Below are positions 10,290 to 22,167 of a DNA stretch of 64,000 nt, piece by piece. The position numbers and the translations under genes are program-made. The stretch spans positions 3,153,449 to 3,217,448 of the forward strand of contig LNAC01000101.1 of NCBI GenBank assembly GCA_002007465.1, written 5' to 3'. The DNA is from Ailurus styani. Taxonomy: Eukaryota; Chordata; Mammalia; Carnivora; Ailuridae. Below the pieces are notes generated by a model that was given only the letters and a program-made list of their open reading frames with translations, did no database searches and was not told where the DNA came from. How positions within the stretch are numbered: position 1 is the stretch's first letter; every line of letters starts with the position of its first letter.

Positions 10290-11015
10290 GCTACAGACAG
10301 AGGCTAGGGCAACTCAGTGTGATCAGGAGAAGGCATGCAACTGAGTAGCTTCTCCTTCAGAAGGAAGACGAGAGTAGAACACAAGTCTGGTGTCCTGACT
10401 ATATGGAGAGCTGCCCATGGACTGGTATCTGTCTCACTTGATTTGGGGAGCCAACAGTGAGCTGGCATACTTTGGGCATTCGGGGAGAGCAGAGGAGGTC
10501 AGAGAACAGAAAGCTGGGCTGGCTTGCAGCATTAGCACCAAAGAACTTGCAACACTACAGACGGACCCCAGAGGAAACAAAAGATTAGGACCTCCTGATA
10601 AAGAAACCAGCAAACCTCTCTAATTGGGAAATTACATGTAGAAGACCAAAAAAGCTGCATCCTTCCAAAAGGTTTCAGAGACCCCCCAGAATCTCTAGTG
10701 AGGCTAATTGGTGAAGGTCTTCCCCTGTGTGAAGCCAGTCCATAGACTTGGAAAGCTGGCAGTTTTTTTCAAATGCATAAAGTTCAGTAAATGATCACAA
10801 GGCATGTGAACAAACAGGGAAACATGTCCCAAACAAGGGAACAAAAGAAATCTCCAGAGCCCACACCAAAAGAAATGAAGATCTATGAATTACCAAATAC
10901 TTCAAAGTAATTGTGTTAGAGAAGCACAGTGATCTACAAGAGAACACAGACAACTAAACAAAATCCGAGAAATGACGCATGAACAGAATGAGAGTATCAA
11001 CAAAGATAGGAACTG
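10290..11015 (+). mobile_element. Old L1M/HAL1-like 5' region and ORF1 fragment
   Basis: The end, 'gaaatgacgcatgaacagaatgagagtatcaacaaagata', matches the coiled-coil-coding start of ORF1 in old L1M/HAL1 elements. The upstream 'gctggcttgcagcattagca' region resembles the matching 5' region. Frames are broken. The left half is a weaker call than the right half. Confidence 0.45.
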
Positions 11016-11029
11016 TAAAAAAAAAAAGA

Positions 11030-11713
11030 TCCAAACAGAAAAAGGAACCCTCTTACACTGTTGGTGGGAATGCAGACTGCTTCAGCCATTGTGGAAAACA
11101 GTATGGAGGTTCTTCAAAAAGTTGAAATTACAACTATGCTATGATCCAACAATCACACTCCTGGTTATTTACCCAAAGGATACAAAAATACTAATTCGAA
11201 GGGGTACATACATCCCAATGTTTATAGCAGCATTATCAACAATACCCAAATTATGGCAGAGGCCCAAATGTCCATTGACTGATGAATGAATAAAGATGTG
11301 ATATACATATATCAATATATATATTGGAATATTACTCAGCCATTAAAAAGAATTAAATCTTGCCATTTGTAATGACATGGATGGAGCTAGAGGGTATTAT
11401 ACTAAGTGAAATAAGAGAAAGACAAATGCCATATGATTTAACTCGTAAGTGGAATTTAAGAAACAAAACAAATGATCATGGGGTGAAAAAGAGAGAGGGA
11501 AACCAAGAAACAGACTCTTAACTATAGAGAATAAACTAATGATTACCAGACGGGAGGATGTTTGGAAGGTGGGTTAAATAGGTGCTGGGGATTAAGGAGG
11601 ACACTTGTTGTGATGAGCACCAGTGGTATGGAAGTGTTGAATCACTAAATTGTACACCTGAAACTAATATTACACTATACGTTAACTAACAGGAATTTAA
11701 ATAAAAACTTTTT
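11030..11713 (+). mobile_element. L1 3' end (ORF2 tail, 3'UTR, poly-A)
   Basis: Encodes [20 protein letters not shown] and downstream ORF2 tail residues, then a carnivore L1 3'UTR ('gattaccagacgggaggatg', 'gtgatgagcaccagtggtat', 'cacctgaaactaatattaca') and a short A-rich end near 11705. 5' truncated. Confidence 0.88.
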
Positions 11714-11911
11714 TTCAAAAGATTTTATTTATTTATTTGACACAGAGAGAGAGATTACAAGTAGGCAGAGAGGCAGGCAGAGAGACAGCCACTGGAGGAA
11801 GCAGGCTCCCTTCTGAGCAGAGAGCCCGATGCGGGCCTCGATCCCAGGACCCTGGGATCATGACCTGAGCCGAAAGCAGAGGCTTTGACCCACTGAGCTA
11901 CCCAGGCGCCC
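11714..11911 (-). mobile_element. CAN-type SINE, minus strand
   Basis: Complete reverse-complement SINE between copies of taaataaaaactttttt (left, ending about 11713; right, about 11912-11928). It inserted at the L1 poly-A end. Confidence 0.95.
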
Positions 11912-11929
11912 TAAATAAAAACTTTTTTA

Positions 11930-13137
11930 AAAGGAAAGAAAAGGCATGCAAATTGGTAAAGAAGAAGTAAAATCTTCACTATTTGCAGATGACATGATAC
12001 TATATATAGAAAACCTGTAAGACTTCCCCCCAAAAAACTGCTAGAACTGGTAAATGAATTCAGTAAAGTTTCAGGACACCAAACAATCAATGTACAGAAG
12101 TCCATTGTATTTCTATACTATACACCAATAATGAAGCAGCAGAAGGAGAAACTAAGAAAACAGTTGCATTTACAATTGCACCAAAAATAAGATATCTAGG
12201 AATAAACTTAACCAAAGAGGTGAAAGACCTGTACTCTGAAAACTATAAAACACTAATGGAAGAAATTAAAGATGAAACAAAGAAATGGAAAGACATTCCA
12301 TGCTCATGGATTGGAAGAACAAATATTGTTAAAATGTCTCTACTACCCAAAGCAACTACACATTGAATGAAATCCCTATCAAAATGCCAACAGCATTTTT
12401 CACAGAACTAGAACAGACAATTCTAAAATTTGTATGGAAAGACCCCAAATAGCCAAAGCAACCTTGAAAAGAAAAGCAAGGCCGGAGGCATCACAATTCC
12501 AGATTCTCAATTTTAAAATAACTTATAAATCAAGTTATATTACAAAGGTGTAGTGATCAAAACAATATGGCACTGGCACAAAAAGTAGGCCCATAGAACA
12601 ACAGATCAGAATAGAAAACCTAGAAATAAACCCACAATTATATGGTCACTTAATCTTCAATGAAGCAAGAAAGAATGTCCAATGGGAAAAGGACAAACTC
12701 TTCAACAAATGGTGTTGGGAAAACTGGACAGCTCCATGAAAAAGAAGGCAACTGGACCATTTTCTTACAGCATGCACAAAAATAAAGTAAAAATAGACTA
12801 ACCACCTAAATGTGAGACCTGAAACCATAAAAATCCTAGAAGAGAACATGGGCAGTAATCTCTTTGACATCAGCTGTAGCAACTTTTTTCTAGATATGTC
12901 TCCTGAGGAAAACAAAAGCAAACAACAACAAAAGCAAACAAAACAAAAGCAAAAAACCCCCAAACCCTTGGAACTACATCAAAATAAAAAGCTTCTGCAC
13001 AGTGAAGGAAACCACTGACAAAACTAAAAAGCAACCTATAGCATGGGAGAAGATATTTGCAAATGACATATCCGATGAAGTGTTAGCATCCAAAATGTAT
13101 AAAGAACTTATATAACTCAACACTCCCAAACAAATCA
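11930..13137 (+). mobile_element. L1 ORF2 middle segment, RT onward
   Basis: Contains the L1 reverse-transcriptase active-site stretch SLFADDMIL (coded around 11969-11998), then the connecting and C-terminal region to a point matching 'KELI-LNT'. Several stops and frameshifts are present (for example after IENL). This segment lies upstream, in L1 order, of the segment found before it at 11030-11713. The two must therefore come from separate insertions or a rearrangement. Confidence 0.88.
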
Positions 13138-13179
13138 TCTGATTAAACTCTATCTATGCCTTTTAAAGAAGCTGAGAGA

Positions 13180-13745
13180 AGAAAGAAGAGCAAAACACAT
13201 TTCTCACTTTTGTCGTAATGACCTTCTATTTATCTCTTCTGCTTATCTTCATTTGTTCTTGTAAATTCAAGTTACCATCTGGAGTCATTTCCTTTTGCCA
13301 CTTACATCTGTTAAAATCAAAAACAAATGGAGACCAGCCTTGAAAATTCCCTGAGCAGACAAAACCACTTCAGTCATACAAACAAAGCTTAATTTAGTTT
13401 ATTATGCAAGACTAAGTTGACCTGGGTCATTTCTCGCTTATGCCTCTGGAAATCATAAGCAAAATTTCAACTGTTTCCCAAGATGGATATGAGGTAACCT
13501 CACTGACCAATTCCCTATCATTTAAGAAAATTCTAATATTATAAGCAATCACTGTGAAGAATAAGTAATCACTACTTTCTCACTATATAAGCTACTTTAT
13601 CACAATATACTCCCGAGTCTCATTCCATGTTTTGGTTTGTGTGCACCTGGCTTGCAAACTGTCTTTTTGGTGTGTGCACAATAAACATATTTGCTCATTA
13701 CTACTTTGGTGATTCATGGTTTTGCTTCTATTTTTTCTCAACTTT
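13180..13745 (+). mobile_element. LTR-like segment
   Basis: Has the layout of a retroviral LTR: CCAAT-like 'gaccaattccc' (about 13504), TATA box 'actatataagct' (about 13582), and AATAAA (13680-13685) about 95 bases further on. Ends were not resolved and no target-site duplication was found. It could be a solo LTR of an ERV1-like element or a fortuitous arrangement. Confidence 0.4.
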
Positions 13746-14504
13746 GGACACCTTTTGCTAATCACTGTATCACATTTTTATAAGTAATAGACCCAAGAGT
13801 GTATTATATACATATTGATTTATACAGTTGCTCTCTAAATAAGACATGAAGGGAGCAAAATATGCATCTAGACTAATATAATGACATAATTACCTTTACT
13901 TTTGCTCTTTGCTTTTTCATGCGGATCTGAATTACCAGCTGGGGATCGCTTGCTTTCAACTTAAAGAATTTCCTTTAGAGTTTCTTGTAAGCTTGGTCTG
14001 CCAGCAACAAATTCTCAAGTTTTTGTTTATATGGGAATGTCTTATTTCACTCTCACTTTTGAAAGAGGCTTCTATGTGTGTAGGGTTCATGGTGGACAGT
14101 TGTTTTCTTAAGCACTTTGAATGTTATCCCATTGCTTTCTAGAGTCGTTTCCCAGGAAGAAGTTAGCTGCTAATCTTCTGGGTTCTCCTGCAACTGATGT
14201 GTCTTTTTTTCTCTCCTGCTTTCAAGAATTTCTCCGTCTTTTGCTTTCAACATTTCTACAATGAGTCTGTTTGCAGATTTCTTTCCATTTATTCTACTTT
14301 GAGTTTGTTGAGTCTACAGAACATACTTCCCCCTCCCCATAAGAAATTTGGGGAGTTTTAGCCATCATTTCTCAAATATTTTTTTATCCCCTTCTCTTTC
14401 CCCTCTCTTCTGGTATTCTCATTATGTGTATGCTGATGTACTTAACAGTGTCCTACGGTTTTCTGAGGGTCTGTTTATTTTTCTTCTTTCTTTCTTTCTT
14501 CTTC

Positions 14505-14691
14505 TTCTTTTTTTAAAGATTTATTTATTTATGAGAGAGAGAGCACAAGCAGGGGGGAGAGGGAGGCAGAAGGAGAATAAGGCTCCTGGCCGAGCAGGGA
14601 GCCAGATGTGGGGGCTTGATCCCAGGACCCTGGGATCGTGACCTGAGCTGAAGGCAGATGCTTAACTGAGTGAGTTACCCCAGGGCCCCTT
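14505..14691 (-). mobile_element. CAN-type SINE, minus strand
   Basis: Reverse-complement SINE with 'aaagatttatttatttatga' tail and a worn head ('gagttaccccagggcccct'). A CTT-rich run abuts the tail. Confidence 0.88.
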
Positions 14692-16155
14692 GATCCTTTT
14701 CTTTAAAAAATTTCTACGTCTTTGGTTATGTTCTCTATTTGATAAAGTAGTGTTATTGCATCTTCCTTTACTTCTCAAACGTATTTATAATGACTACTTA
14801 AAGGCTTTATCTGTTAAAACCAACATCTGGTCTTATTCACTGGCAGTTTCTGTGCCTGCTTTTCATTTTTCCTGGTATATGGGTCATACTTTCCAGTTTC
14901 TTTGCATGTCTCATAATTTTTTTCTTTTTGGACCCTGAACATTTTGGATAATCCATTGTAGCAACTCTGGGTACTGGTCCTTTTGCTGGGTCTGTTATTG
15001 TTATTTGCTTGTTTTTTCATTTAGTGACTGGCTGGATTATTTTTGTAGAGTCTATTTCCATCCCTGTGGTGTTTAAGCTTTGCAATGTTACTTCTCAGGG
15101 GGCAGAGTCTTTGGACGGGCTTGCTTGCAGGCAGTCACCTTGGAATGACACTGGTTTGGGCAGGGCTCCCTTGGTCTCCTTCCCTAACTATATCCAGCTG
15201 TTACACTGTGCTCATTGAGTGCTGATTCCTTCTATTGTTCCAACAATAATCTGAGGGCATAAATTGCTCCACAGACCAAACCCATCAAATTCCCACTCCT
15301 TTAAAGCATATTTGTAGAAGTCAGCGCTGGAGATCTATTCTGATCTCAGGTCCAGGTGGACTCTTCCCAGCTCTCTCCCTCCCTCGTTCTCTTAGGCAAA
15401 CCAGCCAGCAGTTTAGCTTATATGTCCAATGATTTTACCAATCTCCTTCCAATTGCCTTTTATCACATCATCCAGTGCTGAGAGCCCCATTCCCACCCCT
15501 CACCCCCCCACAAGCTTGCACTTCTCCATATCCTACTGTACTGAAGTCAGTTGCTCTGGGAAGGGCTTAGGATTTATCTGCTTTCTGGCCTCATTTGCCC
15601 TCTAGGCAAAATCTCTGAGCGTGGGTCTGGAGCTGAGAGTGAAGGCAATGGCCCCCTTCTCTCTGAACGCCAAGCTCACAGGATGCACCGAGCATTCAGT
15701 GGAAGGCCAGGGGCAGGATGGGGGTTAGGCTGGGGAGTAGACTCGGATCCTCCTGGCTTGCCTTTCCAAATGTGAAAGCACCACCTTACACACTCAGACA
15801 ATGGCAATCAGGGCCAGAGTATTCTTGGTGGCACTAAGCCCAAGGTAGAGCGCTGTCCCATCGGTAGGGCTTGGTGAAAAAAGGAGCCCCCATCTCTTGG
15901 CCACATTTGCACAGAATATGGTTCCACGTCAGGTAGCTGGGGACTAGATGAGAAAGGCTGGATCTTGCCTTCTGGAAATACAGCCCTCTGGTTGGGAGTT
16001 GGGGTAAGAGGAAGCCCTGTGTTCTTGGCTGCCCCAGTTTAGGGTGGGTTTTCCATCTCCCTGAGCTGGGAGGGCGTAGGAAGTGAGTGAGTCCTGATTC
16101 AAACACCACCAATGCTTAGCATTCTTATGAACTCTAGTAGATCTTCTTCTTCTTC

Positions 16156-16185
16156 TTTGTTAAAAGATTATTTATTTATTTATTT

Positions 16186-16234
<49 letters not shown>

Positions 16235-16381
16235 CAAGTAGGCAGAGAAGCAGGCACGGAGAGAGGAGGAAGCAGGCTCCCTGCTGAACAGAGAGCCCAA
16301 TGTGGGGCTCAATCCCAGGACCCTGAGATCATGACCTGAGCTGAAGGCAGAGGCTTTAACCCACTGAGCCACCCAGGAGCC
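16156..16381 (-). mobile_element. CAN-type SINE, minus strand, with expanded (AG)n
   Basis: Complete SINE with about 20 AG units at 16190-16230. Target-site duplication ctctagtagatctt at 16132-16145 and 16382-16395. A (TTC)n run lies between the left duplication and the tail. Confidence 0.95.
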
Positions 16382-17876
16382 CTCTAGTAGATCTTGAATG
16401 AATTTTCTTTTTCATTTTCTCTAGGTCCCTAGACCATTTCTAAAGACTTCCAAGGCCTGTGCTTTTATCGTTTTCACCAGTTCCACTAGAAAGTGGGTCC
16501 ACAGAGTTCCTCACATTGCCATGTCTGTTACTTCACTCTTCACATACATTTTCTCCTTTTTGTTGTGAGTGCTGTTTAATGCTGCTTTCATTAGGGAACA
16601 AACCACACACCCCTTGCTCTAATAACCCTTTGTAAGTATCTCCCACCAGTTATCTCTAACTGTCACCCATACATTGGCCAGTGTGTCCTGGCCTGGGTTC
16701 ATCATCCATATGAATTTTACAGTCTGCCTTTCCATTTTTGCAAAAAAAAAAAAAAAAAGACCAGTGAAATTTTGAGAGAAATTGCCTTGGATCAACATCT
16801 TATTGGGGAGTAATGTCATCTTAACAACATTAAGTGGTCCACTCCATGAACACAGGGTGTCCTTCCATGTGTTTAGGTCTTCTTTAATTTCCTTCAGCAA
16901 CATTTTGTACTTCTTAGTATGAGTTTTGAACATCCTTGGTTAAATTTATTCCTAAGTATTTCATTCTTTTTAATATTATTACAAGTGCAATTGTTTTCTT
17001 AATTTACTTTCTTTTGAGGATTATTTCTTGTTATTGTATTTCTATACAATACAATACAACTGATTTATCTCTGTTGATCTTGTATTGGACTTCTTTGTTA
17101 CATTTATTAGATTTAATAGTCTTTCTGTGGATTCACGAAGATTTTCTATATGTAAGTTCATGTTATCTGCAAGTAGCAATAATTCTACCTCTTACTTTCC
17201 AATATGGATGGTCTTAATTTTTTAATCTTGCCTAGTTGCTCTGTCTTAACCTTCCAGTAGAACATTGAAAGAGTGGCAAAAATGGTCATCCTTGTCTTGT
17301 TCCTGATCTTAGAGGAAAAGCTTTCTTTCTTTCAGCTTGATTATGTTAAGTCTGGGTTTTTCATTAATGCCTATATCAGGTTGAGGATATTCTTTTCTAT
17401 TTATAGTTTATGGCATGTTTTTATCATGAAAGAGTATTGGAGTCTACCAAATGTGTTTTTACATCAATCGAGTTGATCTTTTTTTAAAAACCTTCATTCT
17501 ATTAATATGGCCATTGATTAATTTTCATATGTGAACCATCCTTGCATTTCTAGGATAAATATCACTGGTGATGGTATATAGACTTATTAATGTGCTGCTG
17601 GATTTGGTTTGCTAGTCTTTTGGTGAATACTTTTTGCATCTATATTCATAAGGGATATTTTCCTGAGTTTTATTTTCTTATGGTGTCTTTGGCTTTTGTA
17701 TCAGGTTAACATAGAATGAGTATGTTTTTCCTATTACTCTATGTTATTCAAAGAGTTTGAGAAAGATGGGTATCAATTTCCCTCTAAATGTTTGGTTTTA
17801 CTCAACAGAGAAGCCATCAGGCCTTGGACTTCTGTGTCCATTAATGTAGATTTCCAACTAATTTAAAAAATATTTT

Positions 17877-18066
17877 TTAAAGATTTTATTTATTTATTTG
17901 ACACACAGAGAGAGATTACAAGTAGGCAGAGAGGCAGGCAGAGAGAAAGGAGGAAGCAGGCTCCCTGCCGAGCAGGGAGCCTGATGCGGGCCTCGATCCC
18001 AGGATCCTGAGATCATGACCTGAGCCGAAGGCAGAGGCTTTAGCCCACTGAGCCACCCAGGCGCCC
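17877..18066 (-). mobile_element. CAN-type SINE, minus strand, inner of a pair
   Basis: Complete young-type SINE flanked by taaaaaatatttt (17864-17876 and 18067-18079). It inserted into the A-rich tail of the adjoining older SINE. Confidence 0.94.
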
Positions 18067-18246
18067 TAAAAAATATTTTATATATTTATTTGAGATAGAG
18101 GGAGCAAGAGCAGGAGAAGGGCAGAGGGACAGGGAAGGAGACGCCTCCCTGAGCAGCAAGCCCAATGCAGGGCTTGATCCCAGGACCCTGAGATCATGAC
18201 CTGAGCCAAAGGCAGTTGTTTAACTGACTGAGCCACCTAAGTGCCC
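18067..18246 (-). mobile_element. CAN-type SINE, minus strand, outer of a pair
   Basis: Older SINE, tail 'aaaaaatattttatatattt', head 'gagccacctaagtgcccc'. It hosts the preceding SINE in its tail. Confidence 0.9.
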
Positions 18247-19035
18247 CTCTAACTATTGTTTTATACATCTGTGTCTTAAACCATCCAGGAAAAAAAAAAA
18301 GAGGAGTTACAAACCAATCATAGCTTTTTATATTACCCTTAAAAAAAAACCCCAAAACTTTCCCCAGTGTTATTTTTTTCTTCCAATGACTTTGAGTTAG
18401 TCTAATTTCCTTTCTTTTCTGCCTGAAGGACTCTCATGGCATTTCTTGTGGGGGATGTCTACTAGTGACAAGCTCCTTCACCTTCTGTTTATCTGAGACT
18501 GTCTTAATTTCTCCTTTTTGAAGGATAGTTTTACCAGATGTGGAATTCTTGGTTGACACATTTTCCTTTCAGCACTTTAAATGTCTTTCCATTGCCTCTT
18601 GGTCTCTGTCATCTCCGATGAGAAATTAAATGTCAATATTATTGAGGATCTCTTGCACGTGATGAGTCAATTTTATCTTGCTGCTGTCCAGATTTGCCCT
18701 TTGTCTTTTGACAGTTTGATTATAATGTATCTCAGTAGCTCTTTGAGTTTATCCTTCTCAGAATTTGTTGAGATTCTAAGATGTGTTGATTCATATGGTT
18801 TACCAAATTTGTGAGTTTGGCTACTGTTTCTACCCATATTTTCTCTGCTCCTTTCTCCCTTTCCTCTGGAATCCCATTGTTTGTATGTTAGTGCCTACAG
18901 GTTTCTTAGGCTCTGTTCACTTGTCTTCATTCTTTTTCTTTCTGCACCTCAAACTGGATAATTTCAATTGAACTACCAACTTCACTGCTTCTTTCTTCTG
19001 CCTGCTTAAACCTGATGTTGAAATACTCTGCTGAT

Positions 19036-19146
19036 TTTTTTTAAAGTAGGCTCCATGCCCAGGACTTGAACTCATGTCACTGAGATCAACACCTGAGCTG
19101 AGATAAAGAGTCAGATGCTTAACTGACTGAGCCAGCCAGGCACCCC
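19036..19146 (-). mobile_element. Partial CAN-type SINE, minus strand
   Basis: Old, internally shortened copy. Head 'gagccagccaggcacccc' and the 'tgatctcagtgacatgagtt'-type body (complement) remain, while most of the pyrimidine-rich part is lost. Confidence 0.75.
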
Positions 19147-19616
19147 ATACTGAATTTTTAAAATTTCAGTGATTGTACTTTCATGTCCCAAACTTCTATT
19201 CCTTCTTAAAATTTTTTATCTATTTATTGATATTCTCCATTATTTCTTTTGGGGTTTTTTTTTTGTCCTTGATTTAATTTAGCACTTTGAACACATTTAA
19301 GACAAATAATCTAAAATATTTGTCTTGTAAGTCCAATGTCTGTGTTTCCTCAGGGACAGTTTCTGTTTGGTGTTTTTTAACCTGTGAATGGACCTGGGAA
19401 TGGCCCATATTTTCTGGTTTCTTTGCACACTTTGTCATTTTTTGTTGAAAATTAAACATTTTGAGTATTACGACGTGGTAACTCTGGAAACCAGACCCCA
19501 TTATCTCCCTTGAGTTTCTTCTTGTTGTTTACTATTGCTTGGACTTGTTGGGTTTTTAATATAGTCTTTCTGAACTATTTTTGTCAAGGCTGAATTTTTT
19601 GTTATATGTAGTTTCT

Positions 19617-19828
19617 TTTTTTTTTTTTTTAAAGATTTTTTTTTTTTTTATTTGACACAGAGAGAGAGATTACAAGTAGGCAGAGAGGCAGGCAGAGAGA
19701 GAGGAGAGAGGAGCAAGCAGGCTCCCCGCCGAGCAGAGAGCCCGATGCGGGGCCTCGATCCCAGGACCCTGGGATCATGACCTGAGCCGAAGGCAGCGGC
19801 TTTAACCCACTGAGCCACCCAGGCGCCC
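19617..19828 (-). mobile_element. CAN-type SINE, minus strand
   Basis: Complete young SINE with long T-run tail. Target-site duplication ttatatgtagtttct at 19602-19616 and 19829-19843. Confidence 0.97.
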
Positions 19829-20384
19829 TTATATGTAGTTTCTAACATGACTGTTCCTTTAACTTTGCAATCAGTTAGTTGGTTGGCAGAGATGTCCTGA
19901 AATATTTGGAGAGAAGAGAGGAGAAAGAAAACACATTCCCTATGTTTAGCAAATTGGCTCTGTGTTGGGGGCACTCCTTCAAAGCTTAGCCAGGCTATTT
20001 ACAACTCTGCCTTAGTCTTTATGTCTTACAAATGGCAAGCCTAAAGATCAGCTAGAGGTGAAAATTATGGTCTTCTCAGATCTTTCCTGGGTCACTGAAA
20101 GCCATTATTACCCAAAGTATCCAAATTCCTACCCATCTTTTCCTCCCAAGCTTCTCAAATTAAGTGTTATCTTGTGCCATAGGTAGTAAGTAGCAGCATG
20201 CTCACTGTATTTCAATGTGTTTTTTTTCGATGTTTTTAAGGGATGCCCTTCTGTGTAATAACTTCCAGCCTAAGAGAATCCTGAGTTAGGGAACTAAAGA
20301 CAAGCCTTTTTTATCAGTATGTCAGGAAGCTCCCAAACATGTCAAAACAGACAAGCACAATTTATTTAGAAGATCTTCGTGGGC

Positions 20385-20590
20385 TGAATTGCCGGCCCTC
20401 CAAATTCATACACTAAATCCCCAGCCCCTAGTACCTCAGAATGTGACTGTATTTGGAGATAGAGTCTTTAAAGGATAATTAAGATCAAATGAGGTGTGTG
20501 TGTTTGGGGGGGCAACTAACCCAATATGATTGGTGTCCCTATAGTAAGGGGAGATTAGAAAGGTAAAATGCCACAAAACTCTCTTACTGT
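20385..20590 (+). mobile_element. MLT1-like MaLR LTR, plus strand
   Basis: 'gtgggctgaattgccggccc', 'aaattcatacactaaatccc', 'gaatgtgactgtatttggag' and 'caatatgattggtgtcccta' run in MLT1 LTR order. It lies between copy B and copy C of the minus-strand L1M elements. The 3' end is lost. Confidence 0.75.
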
Positions 20591-20984
20591 GTTTCAGCCA
20601 ACCTCTCCTCTTTAAGCCATTGCTTGGTTGTGCTATAGGCCATTGACTATTTTCCAGAGTCCGACAAAGTTGGTTCTGACTGCTTTTGCCCATTTGTTGT
20701 TTGTTGGTAGGTTGGTTGGGTATGTCTTTGGAGGGACCATCCCCGGAGGCTCATACACTGTCATTTTTCTCTCCTCGTTCTGCTCATTTTCCTCATTGTT
20801 TTTCTTTTCTGTTCATCACTGTGGGTAATTTCAAGTGACCTACGTTCAAGTTTGCTGGCTCTTTAATACTCAAACTGGACTTGAATCACACGGGTGAATT
20901 TTTTATTTCAGTTATTGTACTATTCAGCTCCAAAATATCTATGTGAATCTTTTGTGTGTATGTGTGTGTGAATCCCTTTTTTTT

Positions 20985-22150
20985 TAAATTTTATTTTTAT
21001 TCTTTACCCAAGGGGTACAGGTCTGTGAATCATCAGGCTTACATCTTTCACAGCATTCACCAAAGCACAAACCCTCCCCAATGTCCATAACCCATCCACC
21101 CTATCCCTACCCTCCCACCCCCCAGTAACCCTCAGTTTGTTTTGTGAGATTAGGAGTCTCTTATGGTTTGTCTCCTTCCCCATCCCATCTTGTTTCATTA
21201 TTTTTCCCTCCCTACCCCCCACAACCCCCCACCCTGCCCCTCAAGTTCCTCATATCAGAGAGATCATATGATAATTGTCTTTCTCTGATTGACTTATTTC
21301 GCTCAGCATAATACCCTCCAGTTCCATCCATGTCGTTGCAAATGGCAAGATTTCGTTTCTTTTGATAGCTGCATAGTATTCCATTGTATATATATACCAC
21401 ATCTTCTTTATCCATTCATCTGTTGATGGACATCTAGGTTCTTTCCATAGTTTGGCTATTGTGGACATTGCTGCTATAAACATTCGGGTGCACGTGCCCC
21501 TGAGGATCACTACCTTTGTGTCTTTAGGATAAATACCCAGTAGTGCGATTGCTGGGTCGTAGGGTAGCTCCATTTTCAACTTTTTGAGGAATCTCCATAC
21601 TGTTTTCCAGAGTGGCTGCACCAGCTTGCATTCCCACCAACAGTGTAGGAGGGTTCCCCTTTCTCCGCAACCTCGCCAACATCTGTCGTTTCCTGACTTG
21701 TTGATTTTAGCCATTCTGACTGGTGTAAGGTGGTATCTCGCTGTGGTTTTGATTTGTATTTCTCTGATGCCGAGTGATGTTGAGCACTTTCTCATGTGTC
21801 TGTTGGCCATTTGGATGTCTTCTTTGGAGAAATGTCTGTTCATGTCTTCTGCCCATTTCTTGACTGGGTTATTTGTTTTATGGGTGTTGAGTTTGAGAAG
21901 CTCTTTATAGATTTTGGATACTAGCCCTTTATCTGATATGTCATTTGCAAATATCTTCTCCCATTCTGTCAGTTGTCTTTTGGTTTTGTTGACTGTTTCC
22001 TTTGCTGTGCAAAAGCTTTTAATCTTGATGAAGTCCCAATAGTTCATTTTTGCCCTTGCTTCCCTTGCCTTTGGTGATGTTCCTAGGAAGAAGTTGCTGC
22101 GGTTGAGGTCAAAGAGGTTGCTGCCTGTGTTCTCCTCGAGGATTTTGATG
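20985..22150 (-). mobile_element. Young 5'-truncated L1 with open ORF2 tail
   Basis: Minus strand. The last 265 codons of ORF2 stay open (22047 down to 21250, from [11 protein letters not shown] to the end [12 protein letters not shown]), followed by the G-rich 3'UTR (about 21245-21190) and an A-rich tail. Target-site duplication gtgaatcccttttttt at 20969-20984 and 22151-22166. The endonuclease and RT parts are absent, so it is a dead copy, but it retains CpGs and lacks stops, which argues for recent insertion. ORF2p in general carries endonuclease and RT for target-primed insertion. Only the cysteine-containing C-terminal region ([10 protein letters not shown]) is present here. Confidence 0.95.
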
Positions 22151-22167
22151 GTGAATCCCTTTTTTTA

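Larger units (their letters stand above)
13895..16435 (-). mobile_element. Old L1M/HAL1-like 5' part, minus strand (copy A)
   Basis: Read on the minus strand: a 5'UTR-like region (about 16435-15220, with 'gggagatggaaaacccaccc' and 'gatctactagagttcataag') followed by ORF1 sequence (about 15220-13895, with the complement of 'gaatgttatcccattgcttt'). Two SINEs interrupt it. No ORF survives. It is the first of three similar minus-strand copies in 24 kb. Confidence 0.6.
16600..20380 (-). mobile_element. Old L1M-like element, minus strand (copy B)
   Basis: On the minus strand, 5' to 3': 5' region (about 20380-19850), ORF1 region (about 19600-18270, including the complement of 'gtctctgtcatctccgatga') and ORF2 from the RT part onward (about 17870-16600). 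The ORF2 part has the complement of 'gccatcaggccttggacttc' and 'aagtatttcattctttttaa'. Frames are thoroughly broken and four SINEs interrupt it. An A-run at 16741-16758 lies inside ORF2. Confidence 0.65.

Noticed and set aside
14690..14938. Hydrophobic frames such as 14690-14938, 16936-17217 and 61775-62044 as membrane proteins
   Set aside because: They are antisense or out-of-frame readings of A/T-rich L1 sequence, which yields Phe/Leu/Ile-rich translations by chance.
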